From Haematobacter massiliensis (GTDB taxonomy: Bacteria > Pseudomonadota > Alphaproteobacteria > Rhodobacterales > Rhodobacteraceae), in assembly GCF_000740795.1 (NCBI RefSeq), contig NZ_JGYG01000012.1, positions 1 through 64,000 of the forward strand: 64,000 nucleotides of DNA, written 5' to 3'. Every line of letters begins with the position of its first letter. Position 1 is the first letter of the stretch. The notes under the pieces are model-generated. The model saw nothing but the letters and a program-made list of their open reading frames with translations, made no database searches and had not been told where the DNA came from. Below are positions 9,532 through 19,405 of the stretch, piece after piece. The position numbers and the translations under genes were made by a program.

Positions 9532-9681
9532 TATCTCGTATTATTTGCAAAAAACGATCGGCAAGGTTCCGCCAATAATCGTTGTATTTTTGCCACGTGA
9601 GTGGACCGCCTCTGCAATTGGCGCCTATTCCCGTTCGCGTAGCCCTTGGGGCGCGCGAATGAAAACCAGTCGGGGAATGGC

Positions 9682-10320
9682 ATGACCAGGACAGGACGGG
9701 GTATCGTGGTGGCTCTGGCTCTGGCCTTGGGAACACCGGCGACCGCCTTTACCGATGCGGCGACAACCGCGACGAAAGCGCAGGATGCGGCGAGTACAAC
9801 GAACGATGTGCGAAGGCCCGTCGATCCATGGCTGGTGAAAGCCGTCTCCGCCACGCCGGCAGGAGAGATGCGTGTCCGCTATGATGCGGACTGGCTCGAC
9901 GAGCAGCCGAAGGCAAATGGCGATGCGAACTGGCGTTGTCTGGCCAAGGCCGTCTACTTCGAATCGCGCGGTGAACCGTTGCAGGGACAGTTCGCGGTTG
10001 CGGAGGTGATCCTCAACCGGGTCGAGAACCGCCAGTGGCCCAATTCGATCTGCGGTGTGGTGAAGCAGGGCTGCCAGTTCTCCTTCATGTGCGACGGTAC
10101 GCCTGATCATATCGCGGAACGCAAAGCCTATGAGCGCGCAGGCAAGATCGCGCGGCTGATGCTGGACGGGGCTCCTCGTCAGCTCACCTACGGCGCGACC
10201 TTCTTTCACACGGTCCATGTGAAACCCGGCTGGTCGCGCAAGATGGCGCGGACCACCCTGATCGGCGACCATCTGTTCTACCGGCTGCCTGGCGCGACCC
10301 AGCGCGTAGCGGTGGATTGA
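9682..10320 (+). CDS. Secreted cell wall hydrolase, SleB/CwlJ-type (Hydrolase_2)
   Basis: 212-residue exported protein predicted to cut peptidoglycan. The ATG at 9682 is chosen because it begins a signal peptide (TGRGIVVALALALGTPATAF) and has GGGGA upstream; an in-frame TTG 36 bases earlier would add an unlikely leader. The mature part carries the Hydrolase_2 signature CLAKAVYFESRGEPLQGQFA, with the presumed catalytic Glu in YFESRGE, then VAEVILNRVENRQWP and CQFSFMCDG, with paired cysteines that fit a periplasmic location. It stands alone between the PPDK-like gene and folB. Role in growth, division or recycling not shown by the sequence. Confidence 0.9.
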   Translation: MTRTGRGIVVALALALGTPATAFTDAATTATKAQDAASTTNDVRRPVDPWLVKAVSATPAGEMRVRYDADWLDEQPKANGDANWRCLAKAVYFESRGEPLQGQFAVAEVILNRVENRQWPNSICGVVKQGCQFSFMCDGTPDHIAERKAYERAGKIARLMLDGAPRQLTYGATFFHTVHVKPGWSRKMARTTLIGDHLFYRLPGATQRVAVD

Positions 10321-10401
10321 GGTTGCGAACGGCATTGCTGGCATCTTCGGCTTCATCGTCCTAGGATCGGCACCTTGCAGACGCCGCGCGAGGAGCTTCC
10401 G

Positions 10402-11283
10402 ATGACTGATGAAACCCGCCTCGCCTTCGCTCACCCGGAGGCGCGTGCGGCCGCTACGGCGCCGGAGCCGCCGCACGACCGGATCAGCCTGCGCGATCAC
10501 GTGGTAGAGGCCGATATCGGTGCCTTCGCGGAGGAGCGGGGCAGGCGGCAGCGCCTGTGTTTCGACATCGTGGTGGAGGTGGCGGCCCGGCCGGAGGGCA
10601 GCGACGACGATGTGGATCACATTCTGTCCTACGACCGCCTGACGGAAGCGGTGCGTGATGAGCTGGCGGAGGGGCGGGTCAACCTGCTCGAGACGCTGGC
10701 GGAAGGTGTGGCGAAACGCATTCTGTCGCATCGTCTGGCGCGGCGCGCTTTCGTCCGTATCCAGAAGCTCGACCGGGGGCCGGGCGCGCTCGGGGTTGAG
10801 ATCATGCGGACAGCGGGGGACGGGGCGCGGGCAGAGACTGCGCTTCCCGCTTTTGCTGTGCTGCTGGTGCGCGCGGGGGAGGCTGGGCGCGCTTCCGCCT
10901 TGCTGAGCGGGGTTGGGGAGGTCGTGGTGATCTGTCCGGGCCTTCCAGACGAACGTCCCTTGACTCCCAGTATGGCGGCGCAATGGCGGATCGACCTGCT
11001 CGCGCTCGATCAGGCGGCATGGCTTATTGCCGCCGCGGATCCGCGGCTGTCCGTCGTGGCCTCCCGGACGGAGATGGATTGGTCGCTGCGCCAGGGTCGT
11101 CCCATGGTCTGGGCGCCCGCAAAGATGCTCCTCGACGCGGGCGTGGAAGCGCTTCCCGCACCGGATGATCTCGCGGCGCTCGGCCTCTGGCTGGCGGACC
11201 GCTATGGCGCGGCGCGGATCATCGCACCGGAGGAACTCTTGCTGCCGGCGGGTCCGGTGGCCGTCACGCGTCGACCGGCCTAG
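10402..11283 (+). CDS. folB: Dihydroneopterin aldolase with long C-terminal extension
   Basis: Predicted to convert 7,8-dihydroneopterin to 6-hydroxymethyl-dihydropterin plus glycolaldehyde in folate synthesis. Residues about 25-145 match FolB: ISLRDHVVEADIGAFAEERG, FDIVVEV, and VNLLETLAEGVAKRIL. The protein is 293 residues, more than twice the usual 120; the extra 140 residues at the C-terminus (from about 155) are of no family I recognise and contain RTEMDWSLRQGRPMVWAP and a final acidic-hydrophobic segment. Start at ATG 10402, preceded by GAGGAG; an in-frame TTG 27 bases upstream is less likely. folP and glmM follow closely in the same direction, so this is the first gene of a folate/aminosugar operon. 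Confidence 0.87.
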   Translation: MTDETRLAFAHPEARAAATAPEPPHDRISLRDHVVEADIGAFAEERGRRQRLCFDIVVEVAARPEGSDDDVDHILSYDRLTEAVRDELAEGRVNLLETLAEGVAKRILSHRLARRAFVRIQKLDRGPGALGVEIMRTAGDGARAETALPAFAVLLVRAGEAGRASALLSGVGEVVVICPGLPDERPLTPSMAAQWRIDLLALDQAAWLIAAADPRLSVVASRTEMDWSLRQGRPMVWAPAKMLLDAGVEALPAPDDLAALGLWLADRYGAARIIAPEELLLPAGPVAVTRRPA

Positions 11284-11345
11284 CCCTTGCCTCCAAGGCT
11301 GCTTTCCGCCACAGAAACCGGATGACTTATTGGCGTCCTATAGTG

Positions 11346-12341
11346 ATGAGCGACCCAGCCATGCCGGAGACGGCATTGCCGCTGGCGGGGGGACCGCTCT
11401 GGTTCGACCGGGTGGAGATGTGGGAACGGGGCGGGCCGAGGAGCCTGCTGCCGGCATGCGATCTGCCGCCGGAGATGCGGGCACGGCTGACAGAGCCGCG
11501 TGCGCCGGTATGGGGACTTACGCTCGACCATCCGGTGGTCATGGGGATCCTCAACGTCACACCCGACAGCTTCTCCGACGGCGGGCGTCACGACGCCCCT
11601 GATGCTGCGCTGAACCATGCCCGGAGCATGATCGCCGCTGGAGCCGGGGTCATAGACATCGGCGGAGAATCGACGCGGCCCGGCGCTCCCGAAGTGCCTG
11701 CGCGGGAGGAAATTGCCCGAACCGAGCCGGTGATCGCCGCGCTGAGTGCCGGGACGGCGGTTCCTCTCTCCATCGACACGCGCAAGGCCGTGGTGGCACG
11801 TGTTGCGGTCGCGGCAGGGGCGGCGCTGGTCAACGACGTGACGGGTCTCGACTTCGACCCGGGCATGGCTGCTGCCGTCGCGGAGACGGGGGCGGCCCTT
11901 TGCCTCATGCACTCCCGGGGCACGCCGGAGACGATGAACAATCTGACGCTCTATGACGATGTGCTGGCCGACGTGTATGACTGGCTGGAGGCCGCAGTCG
12001 CACGGGCGGAAGGGGCGGGCATTCCTCGCAGCCGGATCGTGGTGGACCCGGGCATCGGCTTCGCCAAGACGGCGGAGCAGAACATCGCTCTGCTGCGGGG
12101 ACTGTCACTGTTTCACGGGCTGGGCTGCGGATTGCTGCTCGGGGTATCGCGCAAGCGCTTCATCGGAACGATCGGCGGTGCGTCGGAGCCTCGCCAGCGG
12201 ATGCCCGGATCTATCGCCGTGGCTCTTGCCGGTGCCGGGCAGGGTGCGCAGATCCTGCGGGTACATGATGTGGCCGAGACGGTTCAGGCACTGCGTTTGT
12301 GGCGCGCCATGACAGGCAGAGGTTGGGAGACGGAAGAATGA
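11346..12341 (+). CDS. folP: Dihydropteroate synthase
   Basis: Condenses 6-hydroxymethyl-dihydropterin pyrophosphate with 4-aminobenzoate to give dihydropteroate; target of sulfonamides. The 331-residue product has the two DHPS signatures [15 protein letters not shown] and [17 protein letters not shown], then [26 protein letters not shown] and the late phosphate-site motif [12 protein letters not shown]. About 65 N-terminal residues precede the barrel, longer than in many DHPS proteins. ATG at 11346 was preferred over an in-frame upstream codon. Its stop overlaps the glmM start (ATGA), so folP and glmM are translationally coupled, downstream of folB. Confidence 0.97.
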   Translation: MSDPAMPETALPLAGGPLWFDRVEMWERGGPRSLLPACDLPPEMRARLTEPRAPVWGLTLDHPVVMGILNVTPDSFSDGGRHDAPDAALNHARSMIAAGAGVIDIGGESTRPGAPEVPAREEIARTEPVIAALSAGTAVPLSIDTRKAVVARVAVAAGAALVNDVTGLDFDPGMAAAVAETGAALCLMHSRGTPETMNNLTLYDDVLADVYDWLEAAVARAEGAGIPRSRIVVDPGIGFAKTAEQNIALLRGLSLFHGLGCGLLLGVSRKRFIGTIGGASEPRQRMPGSIAVALAGAGQGAQILRVHDVAETVQALRLWRAMTGRGWETEE

Positions 12342-13687
12342 CACGCAAGCTCTTCGGCACGGACGGAGTGCGGGGGCAGGCCAACACCTACCCGATGACT
12401 GCCGAAATGGCATTGCGTCTTGGCGCGGCCGCCGGGCGCTATTTCCGGCGCGACGGGCTGAACCGGCATCAGGTGGTGATCGGCAAGGATACGCGGCTGT
12501 CGGGATATATGCTCGAAAATGCGCTGACGGCGGGGCTGACGTCCACCGGCATGAATGTGCTGCTGCTCGGGCCGGTGCCGACGCCTGCGGTGGGCTTCCT
12601 CACGCGGTCCATGCGGGCGGATGTCGGAATCATGATCTCCGCCAGCCACAACCCGCATCAGGACAACGGCATCAAGTTCTTCGGCCCGGACGGGTTCAAG
12701 CTCTCCGACGAGGCGGAGGCGGAGATCGAGGCGATGGTGGCGGGGGAGATCCTGCCTGCCAAACCGCAGAACATCGGGCGGGCCAAGCGGATCGACGACG
12801 GGCGTGGGCGCTATGTGGAATATGCCAAGACGACCTTTCCCGGGCGCGGACGGCTGAACGGGCTGAAGATCGTGGTGGATTGCGCCAATGGCGCGGCCTA
12901 TCGCGCGGCGCCGGAGGTGTTGTGGGAGTTGGGAGCGGAGGTGATCGCCATCGGCGTGTCGCCTGACGGCTTCAATATCAATGCCAACTGCGGCTCCACC
13001 CATCCCGAAACTGCCGCGCGGCGCGTGGTGGCAGAGGGGGCGGACCTTGGCATCGCGCTCGACGGTGATGCCGACCGGGTGATCCTGATCGACGAGCAGG
13101 GGGTGATTGCCGATGGCGATCAGATCATGGCCCTTCTGGCACGGCGGATGCAGGAGAGCGGCACGCTTGCACATGAGACGCTCGTCGCGACCGTGATGTC
13201 GAACCTCGGGCTGGAGCGCTACTTGGCGGAGCGCAACATCGGGTTGAAACGGACCCCGGTCGGTGACCGTTACGTGGTCGAGGCGATGCGGGAGGGCGGC
13301 TTCAACCTTGGCGGGGAGCAGTCGGGCCATATCGTGATGACCGACTACACGACCACGGGCGATGGTCTTGTCGCGGCGCTGCAATTTCTGGCCGCGATGG
13401 CAGATACGGGTGAGAAGGCAAGCGTGCTCGCCCGTCAGTTCATGCCCGTTCCCCAGTTGCTGCGGAATGTCCGGTATACCACCGGGCAGGAGCCGCTTTC
13501 CCTCAAGAGCGTTCGGGATGCGATTGCTGAGGCGGAACGTGCGCTGGATGGCCGTGGCCGGCTTCTCATCCGCAAATCCGGTACGGAGCCGTTGATCCGG
13601 GTGATGGCCGAGAGTGAGGATGACTCACTGACGGAAACGGTCGTGTCGGGCGTCGTCGATGCGGTGGAAGCGGCGACCCGCGGCTAA
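12338..13687 (+). CDS. glmM: Phosphoglucosamine mutase
   Basis: Interconverts glucosamine-6-phosphate and glucosamine-1-phosphate, supplying UDP-GlcNAc for peptidoglycan and lipopolysaccharide. The 449-residue product begins [13 protein letters not shown], has the phosphoserine loop [15 protein letters not shown] with the active Ser near residue 102, the metal-binding loop DGDADRV, the sugar-specificity loop GGEQSGHI and the C-terminal phosphate site [13 protein letters not shown]. The ATG overlaps the folP stop (ATGA). Last gene of the folB-folP-glmM run; a hairpin follows before the convergent opgC-like gene. Confidence 0.98.
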   Translation: MTRKLFGTDGVRGQANTYPMTAEMALRLGAAAGRYFRRDGLNRHQVVIGKDTRLSGYMLENALTAGLTSTGMNVLLLGPVPTPAVGFLTRSMRADVGIMISASHNPHQDNGIKFFGPDGFKLSDEAEAEIEAMVAGEILPAKPQNIGRAKRIDDGRGRYVEYAKTTFPGRGRLNGLKIVVDCANGAAYRAAPEVLWELGAEVIAIGVSPDGFNINANCGSTHPETAARRVVAEGADLGIALDGDADRVILIDEQGVIADGDQIMALLARRMQESGTLAHETLVATVMSNLGLERYLAERNIGLKRTPVGDRYVVEAMREGGFNLGGEQSGHIVMTDYTTTGDGLVAALQFLAAMADTGEKASVLARQFMPVPQLLRNVRYTTGQEPLSLKSVRDAIAEAERALDGRGRLLIRKSGTEPLIRVMAESEDDSLTETVVSGVVDAVEAATRG

Positions 13688-13726
13688 AAGGGCCGCCGTG
13701 GCTGGCGACCCTCTCCAATGACCACC

Positions 13727-13747
13727 GGGCCGCCGCCGTGGCGGCCC
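13727..13747. terminator. Hairpin between convergent glmM and opgC-like gene
   Basis: Perfect 8-bp stem GGGCCGCC/GGCGGCCC with a 5-base loop in the 67-bp gap between two convergent genes. Placed to act in both directions, but no T-run is present on either side. Confidence 0.5.
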
Positions 13748-13754
13748 TGTCGTG

Positions 13755-14930
13755 TCATGCCACCGCGGCCGCAGCGCGCTTGCGCTTGATCTCCTCATGC
13801 ATCCAGGCGGTGATGTAGAGGGGGAGCGGCGAAAGCAGCACGATGATGTTTGCAGTCATCGCGGAAACGTCCCGGCCCTCCGCCCAGATCTCTATGACAT
13901 AGACGGCGAGGATATGGATGGTGAACACCTGCAGCGAATGCCGCCCCAGCGTCGTCAGGAACGGCCGGGTGAAAAACCAGTTGGCGAAGACCGAGGCCTT
14001 GTTGATCCAGCGACGGCTGCTTTCCTGGCCCGCCGAGATCAGCCAGACGATCAGGAACAGGTCGAGGAAGAACGCCACCACATAGATCGGCGCCAGCATG
14101 GCCCTGTCAGATGTCCAGTAGAGCGTGTTGCTGTAGTCCGCTCCAAACCAGTGCTGACGCACCGCGATATCAAACACTGCCAGAGCGGTGAAGCCAACCA
14201 GCCCGACAAAGAAGGCCTGCTCGTAGGCGGGCTTCTTCAGGAACTCGAGCGACAGCGTCTTGTTCGCCATGAGATAGCCCGGATAGAGACCTGCAAAGAA
14301 CAGAACCTGCCAGCCCAGAACGTCGAAATAGATACCGATGTTGACGGGATGGCCCATCTCGCGCAGCGCGCCCTCTATCGGCGGTTGCAGGATGTCCGTC
14401 AGTCCGAGTTGCGCGCCCAGCCACAGCAGCACAGAGGTGATGAGGACCACCGGCCCGCGACCCGTCTTGAAGGCCCAGAGCACGAAGGGGGTGGCGATCA
14501 TAAAGAAGACATACATCGGCAGGATGCCCATATGCATCGAGCCGCCCACGAGCAGCAGCGAGACGAGCGTGAACAACACCGGCTCCCGCGCATAGGAAGA
14601 CAGGATCGACGGCACCTCTGCAAAGGCCGCGAATACCAGGGCCGCCACCAGAAACACACCGATCAGGGCGGCTTGGTAGGCGTATATCTTGCGGATGCGG
14701 GACCAGATGCTGCTGGTCATAGTTTCGTAGCCGCGCTTGAGGAGGAGCTTGCCGTAGACAAGCCCCACCACGAGCCCGGAAACAAAGACGAAGCCCTGAG
14801 CGTCCTCTACCCAGCCGATGGAATGGTGAGTGAGAACACCGATGGGCGCGTTCACGACGGGCGCGACATGGGCGATCATCATGAAAAGCAGGAAATACCC
14901 GCGAAATCCGTCTATTAGCGTGAGTCGCAT
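13755..14930 (-). CDS. opgC: OpgC-type integral membrane protein
   Basis: 391-residue protein with about ten hydrophobic segments, resembling the OpgC/acyltransferase-3 group. It opens MRLTLIDGFRGYFLLFMMIAH, the N-terminal motif of OpgC, the inner-membrane protein first shown in Rhodobacter sphaeroides to attach succinyl groups to osmoregulated periplasmic glucans. Other visible parts: conserved His in the first segment (IAHVAP), GILPMYVFFM, and TTLGRHSLQVFTIHIL near the C-terminus. No glucan synthase gene (opgG/opgH) is nearby, so the substrate is inferred only from the family. Transcribed toward glmM. Confidence 0.78.
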   Translation of the reverse strand: MRLTLIDGFRGYFLLFMMIAHVAPVVNAPIGVLTHHSIGWVEDAQGFVFVSGLVVGLVYGKLLLKRGYETMTSSIWSRIRKIYAYQAALIGVFLVAALVFAAFAEVPSILSSYAREPVLFTLVSLLLVGGSMHMGILPMYVFFMIATPFVLWAFKTGRGPVVLITSVLLWLGAQLGLTDILQPPIEGALREMGHPVNIGIYFDVLGWQVLFFAGLYPGYLMANKTLSLEFLKKPAYEQAFFVGLVGFTALAVFDIAVRQHWFGADYSNTLYWTSDRAMLAPIYVVAFFLDLFLIVWLISAGQESSRRWINKASVFANWFFTRPFLTTLGRHSLQVFTIHILAVYVIEIWAEGRDVSAMTANIIVLLSPLPLYITAWMHEEIKRKRAAAAVA

Positions 14931-15147
14931 GGGATCTCTCCGAATGAAAAGCAGGGTTCGGAAACCGGAACCCTTTGGCGGCTAACGCTGTAGGCCGGGA
15001 TTCGATCCGTGAAAAGATCGCGACGGGCAAAATCCCGCCATAACCCCGCAAGGGCGCGGAAAGTTATCGCCGATGGCGGCGAACCGCAAAAAAAGCCGTG
15101 CGCGGGCTTGACGCGCCAACGGGGCTGGAATACCTACGCGCCACTTC

Positions 15148-15224
15148 GGCGGAGTAGCTCAGTTGGTTAGAGCAGAGGAATCATAATCCTTGTGTCGGGG
15201 GTTCAAATCCCTCCTCCGCTACCA
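15148..15224 (+). tRNA. tRNA-Met (CAU anticodon)
   Basis: A full cloverleaf can be drawn: acceptor GGCGGAG/CTCCGCT (with a G1-U72 pair), D-stem GCTC/GAGC, anticodon stem GAGGA/TCCTT around ATCATAA, T-stem GGGGG/CCCTC around TTCAAAT, then encoded ACCA. The loop ATCATAA is typical of the alphaproteobacterial elongator tRNA-Met; it lacks the three G-C pairs of the initiator anticodon stem. A lysidine-modified tRNA-Ile with CAU is the alternative and is less likely. No integrase gene lies beside it. Confidence 0.95.
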
Positions 15225-15487
15225 TTCATCCTGCACAGATCGATATCCTGAGGGGCGCGGATGGTGCCACGTCGCAGCCATGAGCTACGGCGTCTTGGGG
15301 CATCGCGGGTACGGGGTTGAGCCCCTATATATCGCCGCCGATGCGGCCTTCATGGTCGCATGAATTTTCGGCACGGCCCCATCGCCGTCCTGACCACGCC
15401 GCGGAAGCATGGCACCTATGCGACTGTGTGGATTGCAAAAAGCTCGCGTGCGGGCTGTGCTGCACCGGATATTTTTAAGGTGCATTC

Positions 15488-15718
15488 ATGGAAACCAGCA
15501 CGGATTTGCAACTCATCCTGCATGTCAGGAACATCAACGGCTTCCTGAAGACCTTTCTCGATACGATGGGTGAGGGTCTCAGCCCCGACGCCAGAACTCA
15601 ACTCGAGACCCTGATCGACGCTTCGAACATGCTTTTGCTTACGCTGGCGTCTCCACAGGATGACGCACTGACGCCCGGCGCAAGCATCGTATTGCCCTGC
15701 GCCCCCTCAAACGGGTGA
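15488..15718 (+). CDS. Small hypothetical protein (76 residues)
   Basis: No family recognised. The predicted product is mostly helical and amphipathic with acidic content (LQLILHVRNINGFLKTFL; LIDASNMLLLTLAS), with no signal peptide and no membrane segment. The ATG has only a weak TTAAGG-type site. It is the only open frame of sensible codon use between the tRNA and the next small gene; the stretch 15225-15487 before it shows nothing else. Could be spurious. Confidence 0.4.
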   Translation: METSTDLQLILHVRNINGFLKTFLDTMGEGLSPDARTQLETLIDASNMLLLTLASPQDDALTPGASIVLPCAPSNG

Positions 15719-15890
15719 TCTGGCAGCGGACAGGGGTTAGCGGTCGCTGTCAGGCTGATTGGCAGACTTGCGTTGCATTTTGTCACGGAGCGCTATTTGT
15801 AACACTCGTGCCCAAGCGTTGGGCGAGATGCACGGGGAAGCTGGTCTCAGCTTCATCCGCGTCCGGGTCCGCGCTCATCAGGAGTTCTCC

Positions 15891-16091
15891 ATGACCGTGA
15901 AAGCAGGAACCGCCAAGGCGGGCAAAGCCCGCGTTGCCCCTAAGTCCATCTTTGATGACGTCTACGACGACGCGCAATGGGGAAGGGGCAGGAACTTCGC
16001 TACACGTCCCGCAGCGAAAGCGCCGGAGGGGGGCGATGTCTGGAAACTGACGTTAGGGAAGGCGCGGGATAACCCACGCAAGGTCAAGTAA
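15891..16091 (+). CDS. Small basic hypothetical protein (66 residues)
   Basis: No family recognised. The ATG at 15891 is preceded by AGGAG at 7-bp spacing, which favours it over longer in-frame starts. The product has a lysine/alanine-rich N-terminus (MTVKAGTAKAGKARVAPK), an acidic centre (FDDVYDDAQW) and a basic C-terminus (KARDNPRKVK), with no hydrophobic segment, suggesting a small soluble and perhaps nucleic-acid-associated protein. It is convergent with the DUF982 gene. Real gene likely because of the ribosome site, function unknown. Confidence 0.5.
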   Translation: MTVKAGTAKAGKARVAPKSIFDDVYDDAQWGRGRNFATRPAAKAPEGGDVWKLTLGKARDNPRKVK

Positions 16092-16104
16092 GTCAGATAT
16101 TCGA

Positions 16105-16437
16105 TCAGGAGCTGTGCCGCCGCGGCCCGGCGACAAGAGTTTCAGACACGAAGCCAGCGCTCCGTGCAGCAGCAATGAACGCGCGGCGCGCAGTTCCGAC
16201 AGAAACCATGCAGTCCATGGCCGCGTCGAGCTGGTCCACAGCTTGCTGGCGTGCGTCGTCGGATACAGGCCACTTGCGACGAAGCCAGTAACTTGCCTGT
16301 TCAATAGTGCTGAATTTCTGCACATCTCCGTCGGGAGACGTGACAAAAGACAGGGGTTCACCCCAGTTAATCTCGATCAAAATGTACTTCTTTCTGGAAG
16401 GTGGATTGCCCGCATTCGTGATGTCGAGGCAGTCCAT
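16105..16437 (-). CDS. DUF982 domain protein
   Basis: About 110 residues, with the DUF982 pattern seen mainly in alphaproteobacteria: a leading beta stretch (EINWGEPLSFVT), a central helix EQASYWLRRKWP and the C-terminal ARRAFIAAARSAGF. Function of the family is not established. The ATG at 16437 sits only 6 bases after a hairpin (16444-16470) and lacks a ribosome site; a TTG at 16380 preceded by AGAAAGAAG would give a 91-residue protein of typical length and may be the true start. Same direction as the upstream cold-shock gene. Confidence 0.75.
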   Translation of the reverse strand: MDCLDITNAGNPPSRKKYILIEINWGEPLSFVTSPDGDVQKFSTIEQASYWLRRKWPVSDDARQQAVDQLDAAMDCMVSVGTARRAFIAAARSAGFVSETLVAGPRRHSS

Positions 16438-16443
16438 GAAGGT

Positions 16444-16470
16444 GCGGGATCGGCATGTCGCCGGTCCCGC
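16444..16470 (-). terminator. Hairpin between cold-shock gene and DUF982 gene
   Basis: Stem GCGGGA/TCCCGC extended by CGGC/GCCG across one mismatch, 5-base loop, 24 bases after the csp stop. Likely ends the cold-shock transcript; no strong T-run. Confidence 0.5.
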
Positions 16471-16494
16471 GTCAGCATCGTAGAGGCTGGAAGA

Positions 16495-16701
16495 TTAGGC
16501 CAGCGAGAGGTTCGTCGCCGATTCGCGACCGTTGCGGTCACGCTCGATATCGAACGTCACGGCTTGGCCATCATTGAGGCCGCGGAGACCCGCGCGCTCA
16601 AGAGCGCTGATGTGGACGAACACGTCCTTGGAGCCGCCTTCGGGCTGAATGAAGCCGAAGCCTTTGGTGGAGTTGAACCATTTTACGGTGCCATTGGCCA
16701 T
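16495..16701 (-). CDS. Cold-shock protein (CspA family)
   Basis: 68-residue single cold-shock domain that binds single-stranded RNA or DNA and melts secondary structure at low temperature. It reads MANGTVKWFNSTKGFGFI with the RNP1 motif KGFGFI and RNP2 VFVHIS, then the usual DGQAVTFDIE strand. Start at 16701 has AAGGA 8 bases upstream. More than 100 bp of leader region lies upstream, as is common for csp genes whose mRNA leaders are regulatory, although no specific cold-box could be confirmed by eye. Stretch 16702-17026 otherwise contains no gene. Confidence 0.96.
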   Translation of the reverse strand: MANGTVKWFNSTKGFGFIQPEGGSKDVFVHISALERAGLRGLNDGQAVTFDIERDRNGRESATNLSLA

Positions 16702-17026
16702 CGTAATAATCCTTATCATAGATGTCGCCCGCAGGAGGCGGCGACCCGGCAAAGCTGAAAATCGAAAGCTGAGCCGAAAGGAACAGGTTCGAAAAGCATA
16801 GATGCCGGTCGTATATAAGTGTTGTGGAAATAAATGCGAGTGGGCAAGTGAAAATTTCTGGGATTTCGTCCAAGAAAGTTCCGGAAGCGCTGGAGCCGCC
16901 GGCCGTCGGATCGCTCCGCCGCCCCCAGCTCCTCGGGCGAGCGAGACCAGGCCAGATTGGGCTTGGCCTCCCCTGCCGCGGGAGCGAACTGTCGCCAAGG
17001 TATGCGGAGGCTGCTAGCGTCGCGGG

Positions 17027-17800
17027 ATGCGATTCCCCCTGCTCCTTGTCCCCTGTCTGCTATCCGCCGCCTGTGCTTCTGCGCAGGAGACGGGGGAGCG
17101 TGACTGCGTGGTGCTGTTGCACGGGCTGGCGCGAACGGATGCGTCCTTTCTGTTGATGGAGGAGGCGCTCGAACATCGTGGCTACCATGTAGTGAATTCG
17201 AACTATCCTTCCACGGCCGCGCCGGTGGAGGCCCTTCTGGGCGATGTCGATACCGCGGTTGCGGCCTGCGGCGATGCGGAGGTGAGCTTCGTGACGCATT
17301 CCATGGGCGGTATACTGCTCCGCGCATGGTTCGCACAGTCCCGCCCGGCGCAGCTGGGGCGGGTCGTCATGCTGGCGCCGCCCAACGGCGGATCAGAGAT
17401 CGTGGATGAATTCTCGGGGCTTGACCTGTTCCGCTACATCAACGGACCGGCGGGGATGGAGCTCGGAACCAGCCCCGAGAGCCTGCCTAACCGCTTGCCG
17501 CCTGTGGATTTTCCGCTTGGCATCATCGCGGGCGACCGGTCGCTGAACCCGATCTTCTCATCTCTGATAGACGGGCCGGATGATGGAAAGGTTTCGGTCG
17601 AAAGCACCAAGGTGGCGGGCATGACGGATCATATCGTGCTGAACGTCACGCATACATTCATGATGAACAACCCGTTGGTCATCGCCGAGACGATAAGGTT
17701 TCTTGAAACCGGCGCCTTCGATCATGCCATGACCGGCGGCGAGGCGCTGCGCAGCCTCACCACCGGGCCGGGAGGGCTGTTCAGCGCCCCGCCGGAATGA
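17027..17800 (+). CDS. Secreted lipase-like alpha/beta hydrolase
   Basis: 257-residue exported hydrolase. Signal peptide at residues 1-19 ([15 protein letters not shown], cleavage before QE); the Cys at 16 is not in a convincing lipobox. The mature part shows an oxyanion-hole region [14 protein letters not shown], the nucleophile elbow THSMGG with Ser92, and a late His in [10 protein letters not shown]. It resembles short triacylglycerol lipase-like esterases with the pattern seen next to phospholipid-active enzymes; the substrate is unknown. It converges on purK with a 20-base overlap of the two coding ends. Confidence 0.87.
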   Translation: MRFPLLLVPCLLSAACASAQETGERDCVVLLHGLARTDASFLLMEEALEHRGYHVVNSNYPSTAAPVEALLGDVDTAVAACGDAEVSFVTHSMGGILLRAWFAQSRPAQLGRVVMLAPPNGGSEIVDEFSGLDLFRYINGPAGMELGTSPESLPNRLPPVDFPLGIIAGDRSLNPIFSSLIDGPDDGKVSVESTKVAGMTDHIVLNVTHTFMMNNPLVIAETIRFLETGAFDHAMTGGEALRSLTTGPGGLFSAPPE

Positions 17801-18857
17801 TCCGGTTCACGTGCCCCATCTTGCGGCCAGGACGCGCTTCGGACTTCCCATAGAGATGCAGGGCGGTATTCGCCTGTTGCGCCAGTTCGGGGACGCGCTG
17901 GACATCGTCTCCGACCAGGTTCTCCATCTCCACATCCGCGATACGGTGCCCATCGCCCAGCGGCCAGCCCGCGACGGCGCGGATGTGCTGCTCGAACTGA
18001 TCGACGACACAACCGTTCTGAGTCCAATGGCCGGAATTATGGACGCGGGGGGCAATCTCGTTCACCAGCAGCCCGGTTTCCGTGACGAACAGTTCTACGC
18101 CCATCACCCCGACGTAATCGAGCGCATTCAGAATCCGCGCCGCGATGAGAACCGCGTCGCTCCGCTGCGCTGAGGTGAGAGTGGCGGGGACACGGGTGGT
18201 GTGCAGTATCCCCTCCCGGTGGACATTCTCGCCGGGATCATAAGCAGCGACCGAACCATCAAGGCCGCGCGCGGCGATGACCGACACTTCCCGGCTGAAA
18301 CTGACAAACCCTTCCAGCACGGCCTCCGCTCCCGCCATTGCGGTGAAGGCATGGTCTGCTTCCTCCAGGTGGCGGATACGGGCCTGCCCCTTGCCGTCGT
18401 AACCGAGACGGGTGGTCTTGAGGATCGCAGGGGCGCCGATCTCCGCCAGCGCCTGTGTCAGATCGTCCCGCGTGATGACACGGCGGTAGGGCGCGGTGAC
18501 AAGACCCAGAGATGTCAGGAAGTCCTTTTCCGCGATGCGCTCCTGACTGACGGCCAAAGCCCGACGACCAGGGCGGATCGGGCGGATCGCCTCAATCGCG
18601 TCGAGAGACGCGGCAGGCACATTCTCGAACTCATAGGTCACCACATCGACGGAGGCGGCAAAGGCAACCAGCGCTTCCCGATCCTCCCAGGCGGCGGTCG
18701 TGACGCGTTCCGCGACCTGCGCGGCGGGCGGGCTCGGCGCAGGATCGTAGATGTGGCAGCGGAGTCCCAGCCGTGCAGCCGCGACGGACAGCATTCGGCC
18801 AAGCTGACCACCGCCAAGAATGCCGATCATTGCGCCGGGGGGGAGGGTGTCACTCAT
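17781..18857 (-). CDS. purK: N5-carboxyaminoimidazole ribonucleotide synthase
   Basis: ATP-grasp enzyme that carboxylates AIR with bicarbonate and ATP to N5-CAIR in purine synthesis. The 358-residue product starts at ATG 18857 and shows [20 protein letters not shown], the ATP-binding [13 protein letters not shown], and [16 protein letters not shown], all diagnostic of PurK. The start codon lies within the end of purE (8-base overlap), so purE and purK form a coupled operon. Its 3' end overlaps the convergent lipase-like gene. Confidence 0.98.
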   Translation of the reverse strand: MSDTLPPGAMIGILGGGQLGRMLSVAAARLGLRCHIYDPAPSPPAAQVAERVTTAAWEDREALVAFAASVDVVTYEFENVPAASLDAIEAIRPIRPGRRALAVSQERIAEKDFLTSLGLVTAPYRRVITRDDLTQALAEIGAPAILKTTRLGYDGKGQARIRHLEEADHAFTAMAGAEAVLEGFVSFSREVSVIAARGLDGSVAAYDPGENVHREGILHTTRVPATLTSAQRSDAVLIAARILNALDYVGVMGVELFVTETGLLVNEIAPRVHNSGHWTQNGCVVDQFEQHIRAVAGWPLGDGHRIADVEMENLVGDDVQRVPELAQQANTALHLYGKSEARPGRKMGHVNRIIPAGR

Positions 18858-19335
18858 CAACCGGCTCCTCGGGAATGGAGGCGGAAAGCGCCTCTCGCCA
18901 GGCGTCGAGGCGGGCGGCAAGGGCCGCATCGCCGAGCGCCAGTATGCCTGCCGCCAGCAGGCCGGCATTCGCCGCGCCCGCCGCTCCGATCGCCATGGTC
19001 GCGACCGGATAGCCTTTGGGCATCTGTACGATGGAATAAAGACTGTCGACGCCCGAAAGCGCCCGCGTCTGCACCGGCACTCCGATCACCGGCACCCGTG
19101 TCTTGGAGGCCATCATGCCGGGAAGATGCGCCGCGCCGCCTGCTCCCGCGATGATGACCTTCAACCCGCGCGAAACAGCGGTGCGACCATATTCCCAGAG
19201 CCGGTCGGGCGTCCGGTGCGCCGACACGATGCGCTTTTCGTAAGCCACGCCGAGTTCGTCGAGCACGGCCGCCGCTTCGCGCATCGTCGGCCAGTCCGAC
19301 TGGCTGCCCATGATGATGCCGACCTGAAAGTCCAT
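18850..19335 (-). CDS. purE: N5-carboxyaminoimidazole ribonucleotide mutase
   Basis: Moves the carboxyl group of N5-CAIR to carbon 4 to give CAIR. The 161-residue protein begins [18 protein letters not shown] and carries the class I PurE motifs [13 protein letters not shown] and [15 protein letters not shown], plus a hydrophobic alanine-rich C-terminal helix. Length and motifs match bacterial PurE. First gene of the purE-purK pair. Confidence 0.98.
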   Translation of the reverse strand: MDFQVGIIMGSQSDWPTMREAAAVLDELGVAYEKRIVSAHRTPDRLWEYGRTAVSRGLKVIIAGAGGAAHLPGMMASKTRVPVIGVPVQTRALSGVDSLYSIVQMPKGYPVATMAIGAAGAANAGLLAAGILALGDAALAARLDAWREALSASIPEEPVDE

Positions 19336-19405
19336 CCCGATCTCCCGTCTGATGGCGCGGGACTATAGCCATCACGCGGCGGCGAGCAACCGTCGCCAGC
19401 CGGCC

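Noticed and set aside
15148-15718. tRNA-Met as an integration site for a mobile element
   Set aside because: No integrase, no flanking copy of the tRNA 3' end was noticed, and the following genes are small but not phage-like.
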